Positions 16,154 to 26,157 are shown, counted from the stretch's first letter. The stretch is DNA of 46,456 nucleotides from Flavobacteriaceae bacterium (GCA_013373635.1 JABXHN010000057.1:1-46456), one strand, 5' to 3'. Program-made: numbers and translations. The notes: generated from the sequence alone by a model not told the origin.

Positions 16154-18364
16154 TTATTCTAGGGTAAATGAATTTGTTAAATCAGCATCACTATTAGGTG
16201 CGATGTTAAATTTAAAGGTTCCAGCTTCTACTTTAAACTCCCCTTGATTCCAAAAACCTAAATCTTCTCTAGTGAGTTTAAAACGAACTGTTTGTTCTTC
16301 TCCAGCTTTGATCCAAACCTTTTCAAAACCTTTGAGTTCTTTTGCAGGCCTGGTAATCGATGCTGCTACATCTTGAATGTAGAGTTGAACGATTTCATAA
16401 CCATCGATTTTAGAAGTGTTTTTAACACTCACAGAAAAATCTAATACTTCTACTCCATTTTCAACCTTCTTATCTAGAGTGACATTTGAGTATTCAAATT
16501 TAGAATAACTCAAACCATACCCAAATGAAAATAAGGGTTTATTAGGAATGTCTTGGTAAAAAGAACGATAATCTCCTTTAGGGTTTTTTGGATTCATCGG
16601 TCTTCCAGTTGTTTTATTAGAGTAAAACACTGGTACCTGTCCTACATTTACTGGAAAACTAATAGCTAATTTAGCAGACGGATTGGTTTTACCGTAGATA
16701 ATTTCAGCAATTGCTTGACCCCCCATAGTCCCAGGGAACCAAGCTTCCAAGACTGCATCTGCATTTTTAACTTCAGCTGTAATATCTAAGGGTCTACCAT
16801 TCATTAAAACTAAAACAAGTGGTTTGTTTGGATTGTGCTTGCGAATTTCAGCTAATAAGTCTGATTGATTTCCTGGCAAATTGATAGAAGATCTACTTGC
16901 TGCTTCACCACTCATATTAGAATCTTCGCCTAATACCATGACAATAGCTTCTGCTTTTTTAGCGGCTTTTAATGCCGCTTTAAATCCAGAAGAGTCACTG
17001 GTTTCAATTTTAGTTCCCTGAACTGCCTTTAAATTAGGTAATTGAAGTAACTCACTCAATCCTTCTTGAACACTGATCGCTTTGCCTTTTCGATCACCCT
17101 TTGCTGCCCAATCTCCAATGATACTGCTCTGATCGTCTGCAAGAGGTCCTATCAGTGCAATATTTGAAGTTTTTAATGGAAGAACAGCCTTGTTGTTTTG
17201 AAGTAATACGATAGATTGACGAGCAGCTTCTACTGCTGCTTCAAGTATATCTGAACGGTAAATCGTTTCAGCTTCACGATCGAGGTCGCTATAACGATAA
17301 GGATCTTCAAACAATCCTAATTCAAATTTAAGAGTCAAGATACGACGAACTGAATCGTCGAGAAGCTCTATACTTAGAGCCCCTTCTTCGATCAATTCCT
17401 TGAGATATGAACGGTATAGATCCCCCATCATATCCATATCAAGGGTGGCACTAAACGATTTTTGAGCAGCATCCTTTCCATCAGCAGCATAACCGTGTGG
17501 AATCATTTCATTGATAGAGGTATAATCCGACACCACCAATCCTTCAAACCCCCATTCATCTCTTAAAATATCCTTTAAGGTGTATTTATTACCAGAAGCA
17601 GGAACATCATTGATCACATTAAAGGAAGTCATTAGTGTTCGAGCTCCAGCATCAATTCCCGCTTTAAAAGGAGGCAAATACGTATTTCTAAGTTCGTTAT
17701 CCCCCATATCAACGGTATTGTAGTCTCTACCAGCTAAAGCAGCACCATAACCAATATAGTGTTTCATACAGGCTGCAATGGTTGTAGGAAGTGATAGATC
17801 ATCTCCCTGATACCCTCTTACATAGGCCTCAGCCATTTTTTTTCCGAGGTATACATCTTCTCCCGATCCCTCTGAAATTCTTCCCCAGCGTGGATCACGT
17901 GCAATATCAACCATAGGAGAAAAGGTCCAATGAATTCCTTCAGCTGCTGCTTCCTCAGCTGCCTTTTCTGCTGTGAGTTGAACAAGCTGTGGATTCCAAC
18001 TCGATGAGAGTCCTAGATTTATTGGAAAGATGGTTTTATAACCGTGAATAACGTCATATCCAATTAATAATGGAATCCCTAAACGAGTTCCTTCAACAGC
18101 CAATTTCTGAATATCTTTGGTTGCTTTAGCAGTAACTAAATTCAAAAAAGAACCAATTTGTCCCTGCTTGACAAGATCTTCATTGACATCACTAACCGTA
18201 GGGCCAGTGACATCCCAACCTCCACTAAATTGAACCGTTTGTCCAATTTTTTCTTCGATGGTCATCAATTGCATCAAAGAATCAACTTGTTTTGTATAAT
18301 CTTTTTGTTGTTGTGCAAAAGAAACTGATGACAACAACCCTATGAGTAGTAATGATTTTTTCAT
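16154..18364 (-). CDS. bglX: GH3 beta-glucosidase, BglX type
   Basis: Periplasmic enzyme with a signal peptide (residues 1-17, SVSFA). The GH3 N-terminal barrel covers about 30-350, with KHYIGYGAALAGRDYNTVDM at 201-220 and nucleophile Asp280 in LVVSDYTS. The C-terminal sandwich (about 390-620) has the likely acid/base Glu487 in MSGEAAS. A fibronectin-III-like domain ends the protein (about 655-725). The length of 736 fits BglX. Between two GH144 genes, it probably releases glucose from sophoro-oligosaccharides, as shown for the B. thetaiotaomicron GH3 enzyme BT_3567. The exact linkage preference is inferred from context. Confidence 0.9.
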   Translation of the reverse strand: MKKSLLLIGLLSSVSFAQQQKDYTKQVDSLMQLMTIEEKIGQTVQFSGGWDVTGPTVSDVNEDLVKQGQIGSFLNLVTAKATKDIQKLAVEGTRLGIPLLIGYDVIHGYKTIFPINLGLSSSWNPQLVQLTAEKAAEEAAAEGIHWTFSPMVDIARDPRWGRISEGSGEDVYLGKKMAEAYVRGYQGDDLSLPTTIAACMKHYIGYGAALAGRDYNTVDMGDNELRNTYLPPFKAGIDAGARTLMTSFNVINDVPASGNKYTLKDILRDEWGFEGLVVSDYTSINEMIPHGYAADGKDAAQKSFSATLDMDMMGDLYRSYLKELIEEGALSIELLDDSVRRILTLKFELGLFEDPYRYSDLDREAETIYRSDILEAAVEAARQSIVLLQNNKAVLPLKTSNIALIGPLADDQSSIIGDWAAKGDRKGKAISVQEGLSELLQLPNLKAVQGTKIETSDSSGFKAALKAAKKAEAIVMVLGEDSNMSGEAASRSSINLPGNQSDLLAEIRKHNPNKPLVLVLMNGRPLDITAEVKNADAVLEAWFPGTMGGQAIAEIIYGKTNPSAKLAISFPVNVGQVPVFYSNKTTGRPMNPKNPKGDYRSFYQDIPNKPLFSFGYGLSYSKFEYSNVTLDKKVENGVEVLDFSVSVKNTSKIDGYEIVQLYIQDVAASITRPAKELKGFEKVWIKAGEEQTVRFKLTREDLGFWNQGEFKVEAGTFKFNIAPNSDADLTNSFTLE

Positions 18365-18368
18365 TGTA

Positions 18369-19712
18369 TTATTCTTTTATCGTAAATCCTAAACGTTTAA
18401 GTCCGTGTTGAACTTCAGTATTGGTCATAAACAAATCCCAAAGTAGACCAGTTCTGTAATTTTCAATCATCACAGGAATTGGTCCTTGATCGATTGCCAA
18501 ATACCTAGGAAGCATCCAGTTATCGTTTAAACTAAAAGCGTCATAAGGTCCGTATTCTCCAATGAGGTCTTTGTGATTTTCATAAAGATTTACGAGCATT
18601 TTTATTGAATTATCTGGTGTATAAGGCATCGATGATAATGCAGCCGTTGGAGCAATTACTCCAAGGTCATTACCTGGTCGATGACCTGCATAACCTCTCA
18701 TTGAATAACTTGAGGTTAATCCCCACATTTGATCACTGTATCCTTTGAAATTTTTAGGATTGTCAATCGCATAAGCTAAGTGAATTTTAGCGTGATTTGT
18801 AGTAAGAGTACCATAATCAGCATAGCGATCACTTATCTTAAATGGGTTCAATCCTAAATAGGAATAATGCGCCCAAAAAAGAGGTCCAATTTTGGCCTCA
18901 TTGTGCTGGTAGTAATCTACTACGGTAGGAATACCGTACATTTCAGCATTTGATGCAAGTGTTTCATTTCGAGCCCATCCCTTGTGGTACACTTCTGGGC
19001 TAATTGGATAAGTCGGTGAAGAAGCTGCTAGTACATACATGATTAGACATTCGTTATACCCTCCAACTGCAAAATTCATCTTCCATCCATTATTCGGTGA
19101 CCAGTGCCAGTAGAGCACTTCCTTGCCTTGAGTATACCAACTCCATTCAACTTCTTCCCAAAGCTTTTGAATGCGGTTTACAAGTTCTTGTTCACGTTGA
19201 CTTCCATCTTTGTAATACGCTTGCACGGTTAATAATCCCTGAATTAAAAAAGCAGTTTCTACAAGATCTCCACCATCATCGTTTTTACTAAATGGGACTA
19301 CTTTACCAGTATTTCCATCCATCCAATGAGGCCAGGCTCCGTGAAATCGATCTGCCTTTTCTAAAAAAGATACTATGCGTTCAAAACGTTCTAATCCAGC
19401 TTGTGGATTAATAAACCCTCTTTCAATTCCAGTAACTAAAGCCATTAATCCAAAACCAGACCCCCCTGTTGTAATCACATTAGAATCATTTTGGGGATAA
19501 ATATTATCCATGTGCACTCGTTCTGGAGCTAATCCTGAAAGTGTTTTATCTGCTTCTTTCCAAAAGTAATTGATGGTCTGTAATTGAACGGTATCGAGAT
19601 AGTGATCAGTTTCAGATTTCGGCTCTTGACTTTGCTGCTTTACCACAGGTTGACATGATACCACAGCAATTAGTGAAACAAGCAGTAAAACTGTGTTATA
19701 TATATGTTTCAT
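18369..19712 (-). CDS. GH144-type endo-beta-1,2-glucanase lipoprotein (copy 2)
   Basis: Lipoprotein (VVSCQPVV, lipobox Cys20), also 447 residues. It carries the same family blocks as copy 1: TTGGSGFGLMALV, DRFHGAWPHWMDG, DDGGDLVETAFLIQGLL, WHWSPNNGW, GGYNECLIMYVLAASSPTYP, DQMWGLTSSYSMRGYAG, TPTAALSSMPY and AIDQGPIPVMIENYR. The two copies are clearly homologous but diverged, so they may differ in chain length preference or location. It is the first gene after a terminator-like hairpin and lies 4 bp before the GH3 gene. Confidence 0.82.
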   Translation of the reverse strand: MKHIYNTVLLLVSLIAVVSCQPVVKQQSQEPKSETDHYLDTVQLQTINYFWKEADKTLSGLAPERVHMDNIYPQNDSNVITTGGSGFGLMALVTGIERGFINPQAGLERFERIVSFLEKADRFHGAWPHWMDGNTGKVVPFSKNDDGGDLVETAFLIQGLLTVQAYYKDGSQREQELVNRIQKLWEEVEWSWYTQGKEVLYWHWSPNNGWKMNFAVGGYNECLIMYVLAASSPTYPISPEVYHKGWARNETLASNAEMYGIPTVVDYYQHNEAKIGPLFWAHYSYLGLNPFKISDRYADYGTLTTNHAKIHLAYAIDNPKNFKGYSDQMWGLTSSYSMRGYAGHRPGNDLGVIAPTAALSSMPYTPDNSIKMLVNLYENHKDLIGEYGPYDAFSLNDNWMLPRYLAIDQGPIPVMIENYRTGLLWDLFMTNTEVQHGLKRLGFTIKE

Positions 19713-19744
19713 TCTTTAATTTTTGAAAATAAAGGTTTTAGGAA

Positions 19745-19773
19745 AAAAGGAGAAACCATAAGTTTCTCCTTTT
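19745..19773 (-). terminator. Terminator-like hairpin inside the PUL
   Basis: Perfect 12-bp arms AAAAGGAGAAAC (19745-19756) and GTTTCTCCTTTT (19762-19773) flank a 5-base loop. On the minus strand it is followed by a short T-run. It lies between the LamG gene and the first GH144 gene. Partial read-through would give more SusCD than enzyme mRNA; alternatively it protects the 3' end after processing. Confidence 0.7.
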
Positions 19774-19810
19774 AAACAAAAAAACTAAACTAAAATTTTA
19801 ACCTTTATGA

Positions 19811-21535
19811 TTAAAAATTCATTACGGTTGAGATTTCTTCAGCTGTTAAAGCCTTATTGAAGAATCTCAATTCGTCTATTAAACTTGAATCTGATTTGTG
19901 ATTCCAATAACTAAATGTAGGTCCTCCTGAACCAATTACAAGCTCGGAACATCCTGTCCAGTCAATTGGAGCCGCTAAATCAGAAGAGCGCATTTCAACT
20001 CCATTGAAATAGATTGTAGATTTTGTCTCAGAAACTGTAAATGCAATATGTACCCACTCTCCTGCAGCAACATCGATTACATCGCCGTCATTCCAAGATT
20101 CACCAGCACCAGTTCCAACGTTTAATTTGATACGTTGTGAATCAGCATTTCCTTCTCTAAAGAGTCTAAATCCTTGTTTGCGATCATCTGCATCATCACC
20201 TACTGTTAGGATTCCGGCTCTAGTTGGATCTGCATTAACTTTATACCAGAATGCTCCAGTAAATTCTGAAGATTCAAGGGCAGCAGAAGGATAGCTTAAA
20301 TAACTATCAGTTGCTCCTTGGAATGAATTGTCTCCTGTTTGTCCTGCTCCAAAGTCAGTGTCACCAACTTCAGTTGCAAGAGCAGCGTTTACAAAGTCTT
20401 TATAGTCTCCTTCGAATGGCATATAGAACACTTCCGAGTCAAAATCAGGAACATAAGTCGGTGCTCCTTGATCTCCCATCACACTGATCATCTCAGCAGT
20501 AGTAAGTGCAGTAGAGAACAAACGAACTTCGTCGATTCCAGATTGATCTGTTTTGTGATTCCAGTAAGAGAAACTTGGTCCACCTGCACCAATCACAATA
20601 TTTTGAACATCTGTCCAATCCATTGGACCATCAAGTGTTATTTCTTTGACTATCGTTCCATTGATATACACTCTAGCTGTATCTGCAGAAACAGTTAATC
20701 CAAGATGTGTCCACACTCCATTATCTGGAACTACATCAGCATTTGATCCACCATCAACCCAATGATCTTTGGTTCCAACACCGATATTCGCTTTGATACG
20801 TTGTTTTCCTCCAGCATTTTCTCTAAAGAGTCTAAATCCTTGTTTTCTAGAAGTTGAATCTCCAAAGTCAGCTGAAATAATTCCTGCGCGATCTGGTGAA
20901 GAATTTAAATTAATCCATAGAGATGCACTAAATCCATCTGCAGCTGTAAAAGCAGTAGCAGGAACTGATAAATAACTATCAGCTGGTAATTCTAACGCAT
21001 TGTCTCCGATTTTTCCAGTTCCATAAAAATCTTCACTTCCTGTAACTACTGGATTGGAAGTGGTTACTAAATCAATGATAGATCCGTCGAATGGAAAATA
21101 AAATTCTTCTCCACTATACTTAGGTGAATAAGGCGATGCCTTTGTGAAATTCACAGTTTTAGTGGTAGCTTTTCCGTCTAAATCAGTAGCAGTAATCGCC
21201 AATTGGTGATTTCCGCTAGCTACTTGATCGTAAACAATTTCATCTAGAAAACGTCTGTAATCAGTAAAGCTATCATAGGATGCAATTGAAGCTCCATCGA
21301 TCTTAACATCGACAGTACTCAATTCGATATCATCAGTAGTTTCGAATTTAATAGTGATGGTTGCAAATTCCTCGGGAACTCTTATAAATGTTCCTTCAGT
21401 TGGATAGCTGATCACTAATTCAGGGGCTGAAGCATCAACTCCTGGAGCAATTTCAGTAATCGGATCTAAATCATAATCGCATGATAGAAGCGATACTGTC
21501 GCTAGTATTGAAAATATATATTTTAATTGTTTCAT
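19811..21535 (-). CDS. Surface lipoprotein with Ig-like and two LamG domains (SusE/F position)
   Basis: The lipobox is LLSC (Cys19), followed by DYDLDP. Residues about 35-135 form an Ig-like beta domain with TLDVK-type strands. Two concanavalin A-like LamG domains follow at about 145-355 and 368-574. They share long parallel blocks (KQGFRLFRE, then WVHIAFTVS versus WTHLGLTVS, then IVIGAGGPSFSYWNHK versus LVIGSGGPTFSYWNHK), so they arose by internal duplication. The gene follows SusD by 16 bp, where a SusE/SusF-type surface glycan-binding protein is expected. A role in holding the glucan at the cell surface is inferred. No catalytic motif is visible. Confidence 0.78.
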   Translation of the reverse strand: MKQLKYIFSILATVSLLSCDYDLDPITEIAPGVDASAPELVISYPTEGTFIRVPEEFATITIKFETTDDIELSTVDVKIDGASIASYDSFTDYRRFLDEIVYDQVASGNHQLAITATDLDGKATTKTVNFTKASPYSPKYSGEEFYFPFDGSIIDLVTTSNPVVTGSEDFYGTGKIGDNALELPADSYLSVPATAFTAADGFSASLWINLNSSPDRAGIISADFGDSTSRKQGFRLFRENAGGKQRIKANIGVGTKDHWVDGGSNADVVPDNGVWTHLGLTVSADTARVYINGTIVKEITLDGPMDWTDVQNIVIGAGGPSFSYWNHKTDQSGIDEVRLFSTALTTAEMISVMGDQGAPTYVPDFDSEVFYMPFEGDYKDFVNAALATEVGDTDFGAGQTGDNSFQGATDSYLSYPSAALESSEFTGAFWYKVNADPTRAGILTVGDDADDRKQGFRLFREGNADSQRIKLNVGTGAGESWNDGDVIDVAAGEWVHIAFTVSETKSTIYFNGVEMRSSDLAAPIDWTGCSELVIGSGGPTFSYWNHKSDSSLIDELRFFNKALTAEEISTVMNF

Positions 21536-21551
21536 GGTCTTTATGGTTTAA

Positions 21552-23075
21552 TTAGTTCTGTAAAGCTGGTAATAAATCTACCTGTGCCTGTGGATAAGGA
21601 AAATAACGCTTGCTATCGTCGTAGTTGGCTCCATTTTGATTTAAATGTGAGGTGTTTCCTGTACGAACAGAATCGTAAAAACGATCTCCCCATTCCATTG
21701 CGAGCTCTGCAAGTTTTTCCTCCATAACATCTGAAGAAGTCACTCCAGATAATGGTGCCATTCCGGCTCTAGATCTTACTGCGTTTACAGCTTGATCTGC
21801 AGTCATACCACTTCCGTTTGCCCCATTGGTCAATGCTTCCGCATGCATCAACAATACTTCAGCGTATCGAAGCACTGGGAAGTTTTTGTTAGAACCATAA
21901 GAAGTTCTTCCTGGAATTAAATAAGAAGATGGCATATAGTGTTTTCCTGAAGCATACATTGCTCTTGGATAATCCTGGAAGGTGTCTCCATAAGGAGTCG
22001 TATTTGAGACATAAGAAGGCAGTGAATAACCATCAGCTTCTAACTCACTCATTCCTCTTGGAGTAAAGAGTACAGAAGCGACTAAACGCTCTTCTTCTCC
22101 TCTATCCAACATGAATTTGATGTATTCTTTAGAAGGCTCCCAGAATCCCCATCCTCCGCCTGCACCGGATACGGCAGGAGTCCATTTTTGTGGACCATAG
22201 AAGGCAAATAAGTGATACGAACGGTCACCAGAACCTTGATTGTAATCAGAGTGTTGCATTTCCAAAAGCATTTCATCTGAAAGCTTCCCATCAAGTTTAA
22301 ATGCCTCAGAGAAATCCTCTACTAACGAAAATCCTCCATTAGCGATGATCTGTGAAGTTGCATCAGCTACCGCCTGATAATCATTGAGTTCTAAACTCAC
22401 TTTTGCTTTTAAAGCTAAAGCAGTTGCTTTAGTAACCCCACCTTTAATATCGGTACGCTGATTCGGTCTTCCCTCTGGTAGATTTGGAATAGCCTCATCT
22501 AAAAGTGATTGAAGGTAAGCAAAAACCTCATCTCTTGGAGTTAACTCTGCCACCAATAAATCAGATGGCGATGAAGTAGTTGGAATTAAAATATCACCCC
22601 AAGCTCTTCCTAATTGCAATAAGAAAAAGGCTTTTAAGGTTTTAATTTCAGCAACGTATTGTTCCGCTTTTGAGGCAGAAGCACCAGCTTCCATATAATT
22701 GTACACCTCGTCGATAGCCACTTGCATTTTGTAGATATCACTGTACAATCCTTGCCAAGCTGAATTTAACATCCAGAAATCTTTGTTGTAATTGCTAAAA
22801 TCATCGATGTCTTTAAGATCTTTTTGATCTCCGAGACCACCTTTGTTAACATCGTCACCACGCACTGCTAATAATGGGTTAAGTTCCCATCCCATATTTG
22901 AGAAATTAGCATAAGCACCAATTAGTGGTAAGATCATATTGTCAGAAATACTGTAATCAGTAGTTTCTGTAAATGCTTTGTTTTCAGGGAGCTCATTTAC
23001 AACATCAGTACATGAGATTGTCAAGGTTAATGCCCCCAATGCTAAAGCGAAACTTTTGAATAATTTATTTTTCAT
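21552..23075 (-). CDS. susD: SusD/RagB family nutrient-binding outer-membrane lipoprotein
   Basis: Lipoprotein (LTISCTDVV, Cys22). The SusD-like N-terminal part (about 25-210) has the TPR-type helices typical of the family, including AEIKTLKAFFLLQLGRAWGD. The RagB/SusD C-terminal domain (about 260-507) ends with FPVLRYAEVLLMHAEAL, VRSRAGM, LAELAMEWGDRFYDSVRTG and YFPYPQAQVDLLPALQN, all hallmark positions. It caps the SusC pore and delivers oligosaccharide. The length of 507 residues is normal. It lies 18 bp after the SusC gene and is surely co-transcribed with it. Confidence 0.95.
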   Translation of the reverse strand: MKNKLFKSFALALGALTLTISCTDVVNELPENKAFTETTDYSISDNMILPLIGAYANFSNMGWELNPLLAVRGDDVNKGGLGDQKDLKDIDDFSNYNKDFWMLNSAWQGLYSDIYKMQVAIDEVYNYMEAGASASKAEQYVAEIKTLKAFFLLQLGRAWGDILIPTTSSPSDLLVAELTPRDEVFAYLQSLLDEAIPNLPEGRPNQRTDIKGGVTKATALALKAKVSLELNDYQAVADATSQIIANGGFSLVEDFSEAFKLDGKLSDEMLLEMQHSDYNQGSGDRSYHLFAFYGPQKWTPAVSGAGGGWGFWEPSKEYIKFMLDRGEEERLVASVLFTPRGMSELEADGYSLPSYVSNTTPYGDTFQDYPRAMYASGKHYMPSSYLIPGRTSYGSNKNFPVLRYAEVLLMHAEALTNGANGSGMTADQAVNAVRSRAGMAPLSGVTSSDVMEEKLAELAMEWGDRFYDSVRTGNTSHLNQNGANYDDSKRYFPYPQAQVDLLPALQN

Positions 23076-23093
23076 TTTGTTTTCGTTTTAAGA

Positions 23094-26084
23094 TTAAAAT
23101 TTGAGGTTTACTCCCAATGTAAATACTGCAGGTATTGGATAGGTTTGATTGTCAATACCACTAGCAACCTCTGGGTTAAATCCATTGTAATTAAACATGG
23201 TTAAAGGACGATCTGCAGTCAATGTCAATCTCGTTTGTGGGAAATTGTTTGGCTTTAAAGTATAGCCTAACTGCACGTTTTGAACTCTGAAGAATGAACC
23301 GTCTTCTACGAAGAAATTACTCATCTTTTGATTCCATCCTCTTCTAAGTCCTGATGAAGAAGGATACGTATTTGAGGTTCCTGCTCCGTGCCATCTGTTG
23401 ACTGCTAAATCAGCATCGATATTGGTATCGTTCGTCCAAATATACTCTCCTCTTTTTCTGTTGAGAATTTTATTTCCAGATTGTCCCATCCAACTAATTG
23501 AAAGCGATAATTGATCGTATTGGAAATTCATATTACCTCCATAAGTAAAGTCTGGTAAATAAGATCCTAAATCAACTCGATCCTCACCGTCGATTACACC
23601 ATCGTTGTTTTGATCGACAAATTTTAAATCTCCAGGAACTAAGTTATTTGCAACAGCAATTGGGTCTGCAGCAATTTCAGCTTCTGTTTGGTAAACTCCA
23701 GCTCTCTCCCATCCGTAGAACGCAAGGATAGAACCACCAACAGTAGTACGTTGTCTAAACTCAGCTTGACCACCGTTTAGGTAATCTTGACCGTAAAGAT
23801 CTAACACTTCATTTTTAAGAGTTCCAATATTAGCAGAAATCTCATAAGAGAAACGATCTGATACTTGATTAGACCAAGTAGTTGACAATTCAACACCAGA
23901 GTTTCTAATTGTTCCTACGTTTCTAAGAATGGATCCTCCAACTACTGGAAGCAATACGGGGATCACTGCATTATTGGTATCTCTGATAAAATAATCTGCA
24001 TCGATACTCAATTTGTTGTCAAACAATTTTGAAGTTAAACCAATATTGGTTTCTTCAACTACTTCCCATCCTAATGATGAAAAATTGTTAGTTGTAACTG
24101 TACCAGCTGTTAAGGTATCGTCAATCGCTGTATTGATAACAGAAGTCGTTGCAGCTCCATCTGAAGCAGCTACTTTATCATTACCTAATTGACCCCAGCT
24201 AGCGCGTAACTTTAAGTAGTTTACGATATCATTTTTAAAGAAATCCTCTTCTGATACGATCCAACCAAGTGATAAAGTTGGGAAATAACCCCATTTTTCT
24301 TGGTATTTTGAAGATCCATCAGCTCTCATTGTTCCATAGAACATATACTTGTCTTTATAAGAGTACTGTACTCTTGAAAAATAAGAAAGTCCATATTGTA
24401 CATATCCTCCATCTCCTACAGCCTCTGAAGGAACTGTCGCTGCTTGATCGATATACCATGATTTTTCATCGTCATATGGAAAATTCAATCCTTGAGCACC
24501 AAGAGATTGTCCACGCTCGTTTCTATAAGCAGAACCAACCATTAAGGTGTAACGGTGATCTTTAACTTGATCTTGATAAGTCAAGACGTTATCGATGATT
24601 TGATTTGAAAAAGTGCTAAAGCTTTTAGAAATACTAGCATCTACTCTTTGAAAACCATTACTTAAATAGAAAGGTAATCGAGTATATCTTCCGTAGTTAT
24701 CTCCATAGGAATGGTAATAAGTCGTTTTAAAGTCTAACTTATTTGGAATTAGCTCTACTTGTGCATATAGATTAGACACGGTTTGTTTCCCTTGAATTCT
24801 GTTATCGCTATAACGCATAGCAGGGAATGGGTTTTGACCTCCTCTATAACCTAAGGTACGCGCTGAGGCAAAATTGTCAGGCCATGCTCCTTCTGTATTG
24901 TCCTCGTTGTAAATAGGAAGAATAGGAACTGCCGTATAAGCCGATTTCCAAGCACCGTATTCTGGAGCAAATTTCTCGGTATTGGTTGTGATAAAATTAG
25001 CACCCACTTTTAACCAATCATTCGCCTGAAAATCAACTCTAGCTCTAAAGTTAATTTTAGTGTATTCATTTTTCATATCGAGAATACCCTCTTGAGCTAA
25101 ATAATTTCCTCCCATCGAATAGGTTGCCTTATTAGATCCTCCTGAAATATTAATCGAATGATTTTGAATTGCAGCTGGTCTCATAATTTCCTTATACCAG
25201 TTGGTGTTCACATCTGGAATATTTGGATTCACACGACTACGACCAAAAAGCTGCATTGCATTTAAGAGGTATTCAATATCAGGAGTAGATCCCGATTCCA
25301 ATACCATTGTTGTAAACTGCTCAGCATTTGCCATCTTCAAAACGTTCTGTGCTAGCTGAGTACCATAGTAACCATCGTAAACCACTTGAGTTTCTTGATT
25401 TGCCTTACCTGATTTTGTTTCAATTAAAATTACACCATTCGCAGCTCGAACTCCATAAATGGCAGCTGATGACGCATCTTTTAAAACAGATACAGAATCG
25501 ATATCAGATGGGTTTAAGAAATCGATATTGTTAAAGAACATTCCATCCACCACATATAATGGTGTTGAATTTCCTCCAACAGGATAAGAACCCACACCTC
25601 TCACTCGAATTGTTGGAGCTTCACCAGGAGCACCGCTAGATACAACTTGAAGTCCAGCTACTTTTCCCTGCAAAGCTTGCATTACTTGAGAAGATGGTGT
25701 TTTTTGGATCTCTTCTGATCCAACGGTACTAATAGATGATGTTAAATCCTTAACCTTCATTGTACCGTATCCAACAACAACTACTTCTGATAGATTAGTC
25801 GTATTGGTTTTCATTGTTACCTCTAAAGTGTCTGATTCAACAACAATAGATTGTGACTCAAATCCGATAGAAGAAAAGATAAGCGTATCACCTACACTTG
25901 CTTCAATTGTAAAGTTTCCATCAAAATCTGAAAATGCCCCTCTTTCAGTACCCTCTACTACAATACTCACACCTGGCAAACTCAAGCCATCATCTGAACT
26001 GATGATATGACCAGAAATGCTCTGTGCGAAAACAGTAGCAATACCCAAAAGAAACATTGTAATAAATAAATAGTTTGTTTTCAT
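23094..26084 (-). CDS. susC: SusC/RagA family TonB-dependent outer-membrane receptor
   Basis: The start is ATG 26084 (MKTNYLFITMFLLG). The longer frame upstream would begin inside the promoter. The signal peptide ends at FAQ (residue 20). A carboxypeptidase-D regulatory-like domain follows (about 22-100: SGHIISSDDGLSLPGVSIVVEG, DFDGNFTI). A TonB-box-like VVVVGYGT (about 102-109) precedes the plug domain (LQGKVAGLQV, IRVRGVGS, PLYVVDGM, SVLKDASSAAIYGVRAANGVI). The rest is the 22-strand barrel, ending in FTLGVNLKF. The length of 996 residues is typical. It imports oligosaccharides with SusD at the expense of TonB energy. It is first in the operon susC-susD-lamG. Confidence 0.95.
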   Translation of the reverse strand: MKTNYLFITMFLLGIATVFAQSISGHIISSDDGLSLPGVSIVVEGTERGAFSDFDGNFTIEASVGDTLIFSSIGFESQSIVVESDTLEVTMKTNTTNLSEVVVVGYGTMKVKDLTSSISTVGSEEIQKTPSSQVMQALQGKVAGLQVVSSGAPGEAPTIRVRGVGSYPVGGNSTPLYVVDGMFFNNIDFLNPSDIDSVSVLKDASSAAIYGVRAANGVILIETKSGKANQETQVVYDGYYGTQLAQNVLKMANAEQFTTMVLESGSTPDIEYLLNAMQLFGRSRVNPNIPDVNTNWYKEIMRPAAIQNHSINISGGSNKATYSMGGNYLAQEGILDMKNEYTKINFRARVDFQANDWLKVGANFITTNTEKFAPEYGAWKSAYTAVPILPIYNEDNTEGAWPDNFASARTLGYRGGQNPFPAMRYSDNRIQGKQTVSNLYAQVELIPNKLDFKTTYYHSYGDNYGRYTRLPFYLSNGFQRVDASISKSFSTFSNQIIDNVLTYQDQVKDHRYTLMVGSAYRNERGQSLGAQGLNFPYDDEKSWYIDQAATVPSEAVGDGGYVQYGLSYFSRVQYSYKDKYMFYGTMRADGSSKYQEKWGYFPTLSLGWIVSEEDFFKNDIVNYLKLRASWGQLGNDKVAASDGAATTSVINTAIDDTLTAGTVTTNNFSSLGWEVVEETNIGLTSKLFDNKLSIDADYFIRDTNNAVIPVLLPVVGGSILRNVGTIRNSGVELSTTWSNQVSDRFSYEISANIGTLKNEVLDLYGQDYLNGGQAEFRQRTTVGGSILAFYGWERAGVYQTEAEIAADPIAVANNLVPGDLKFVDQNNDGVIDGEDRVDLGSYLPDFTYGGNMNFQYDQLSLSISWMGQSGNKILNRKRGEYIWTNDTNIDADLAVNRWHGAGTSNTYPSSSGLRRGWNQKMSNFFVEDGSFFRVQNVQLGYTLKPNNFPQTRLTLTADRPLTMFNYNGFNPEVASGIDNQTYPIPAVFTLGVNLKF

Positions 26085-26110
26085 TTGAATTAATTGTTTA
26101 GTTATAAGTC

Positions 26111-26140
26111 CAAATGTATATAACTGACCTAGGAAACAAA
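26111..26140 (-). promoter_or_regulatory. Promoter of the susC operon
   Basis: Read on the minus strand, TTTG (26140-26137) and TACATTTG (26118-26111) are separated by 18 bases, a good Bacteroidota -33/-7 pair. The predicted transcript start leaves a leader of about 20 bases before ATG 26084. Confidence 0.7.
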
Positions 26141-26157
26141 CGTAATGCATGGAACAT

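Noticed and set aside
20339-20975. Plus-strand frames inside the LamG gene
   Set aside because: Antisense to strongly supported LamG domains, with atypical Cys/Ser content.
26085-26150. 22-residue N-terminal extension of SusC
   Set aside because: It would start inside the promoter region and precede a normal signal peptide.
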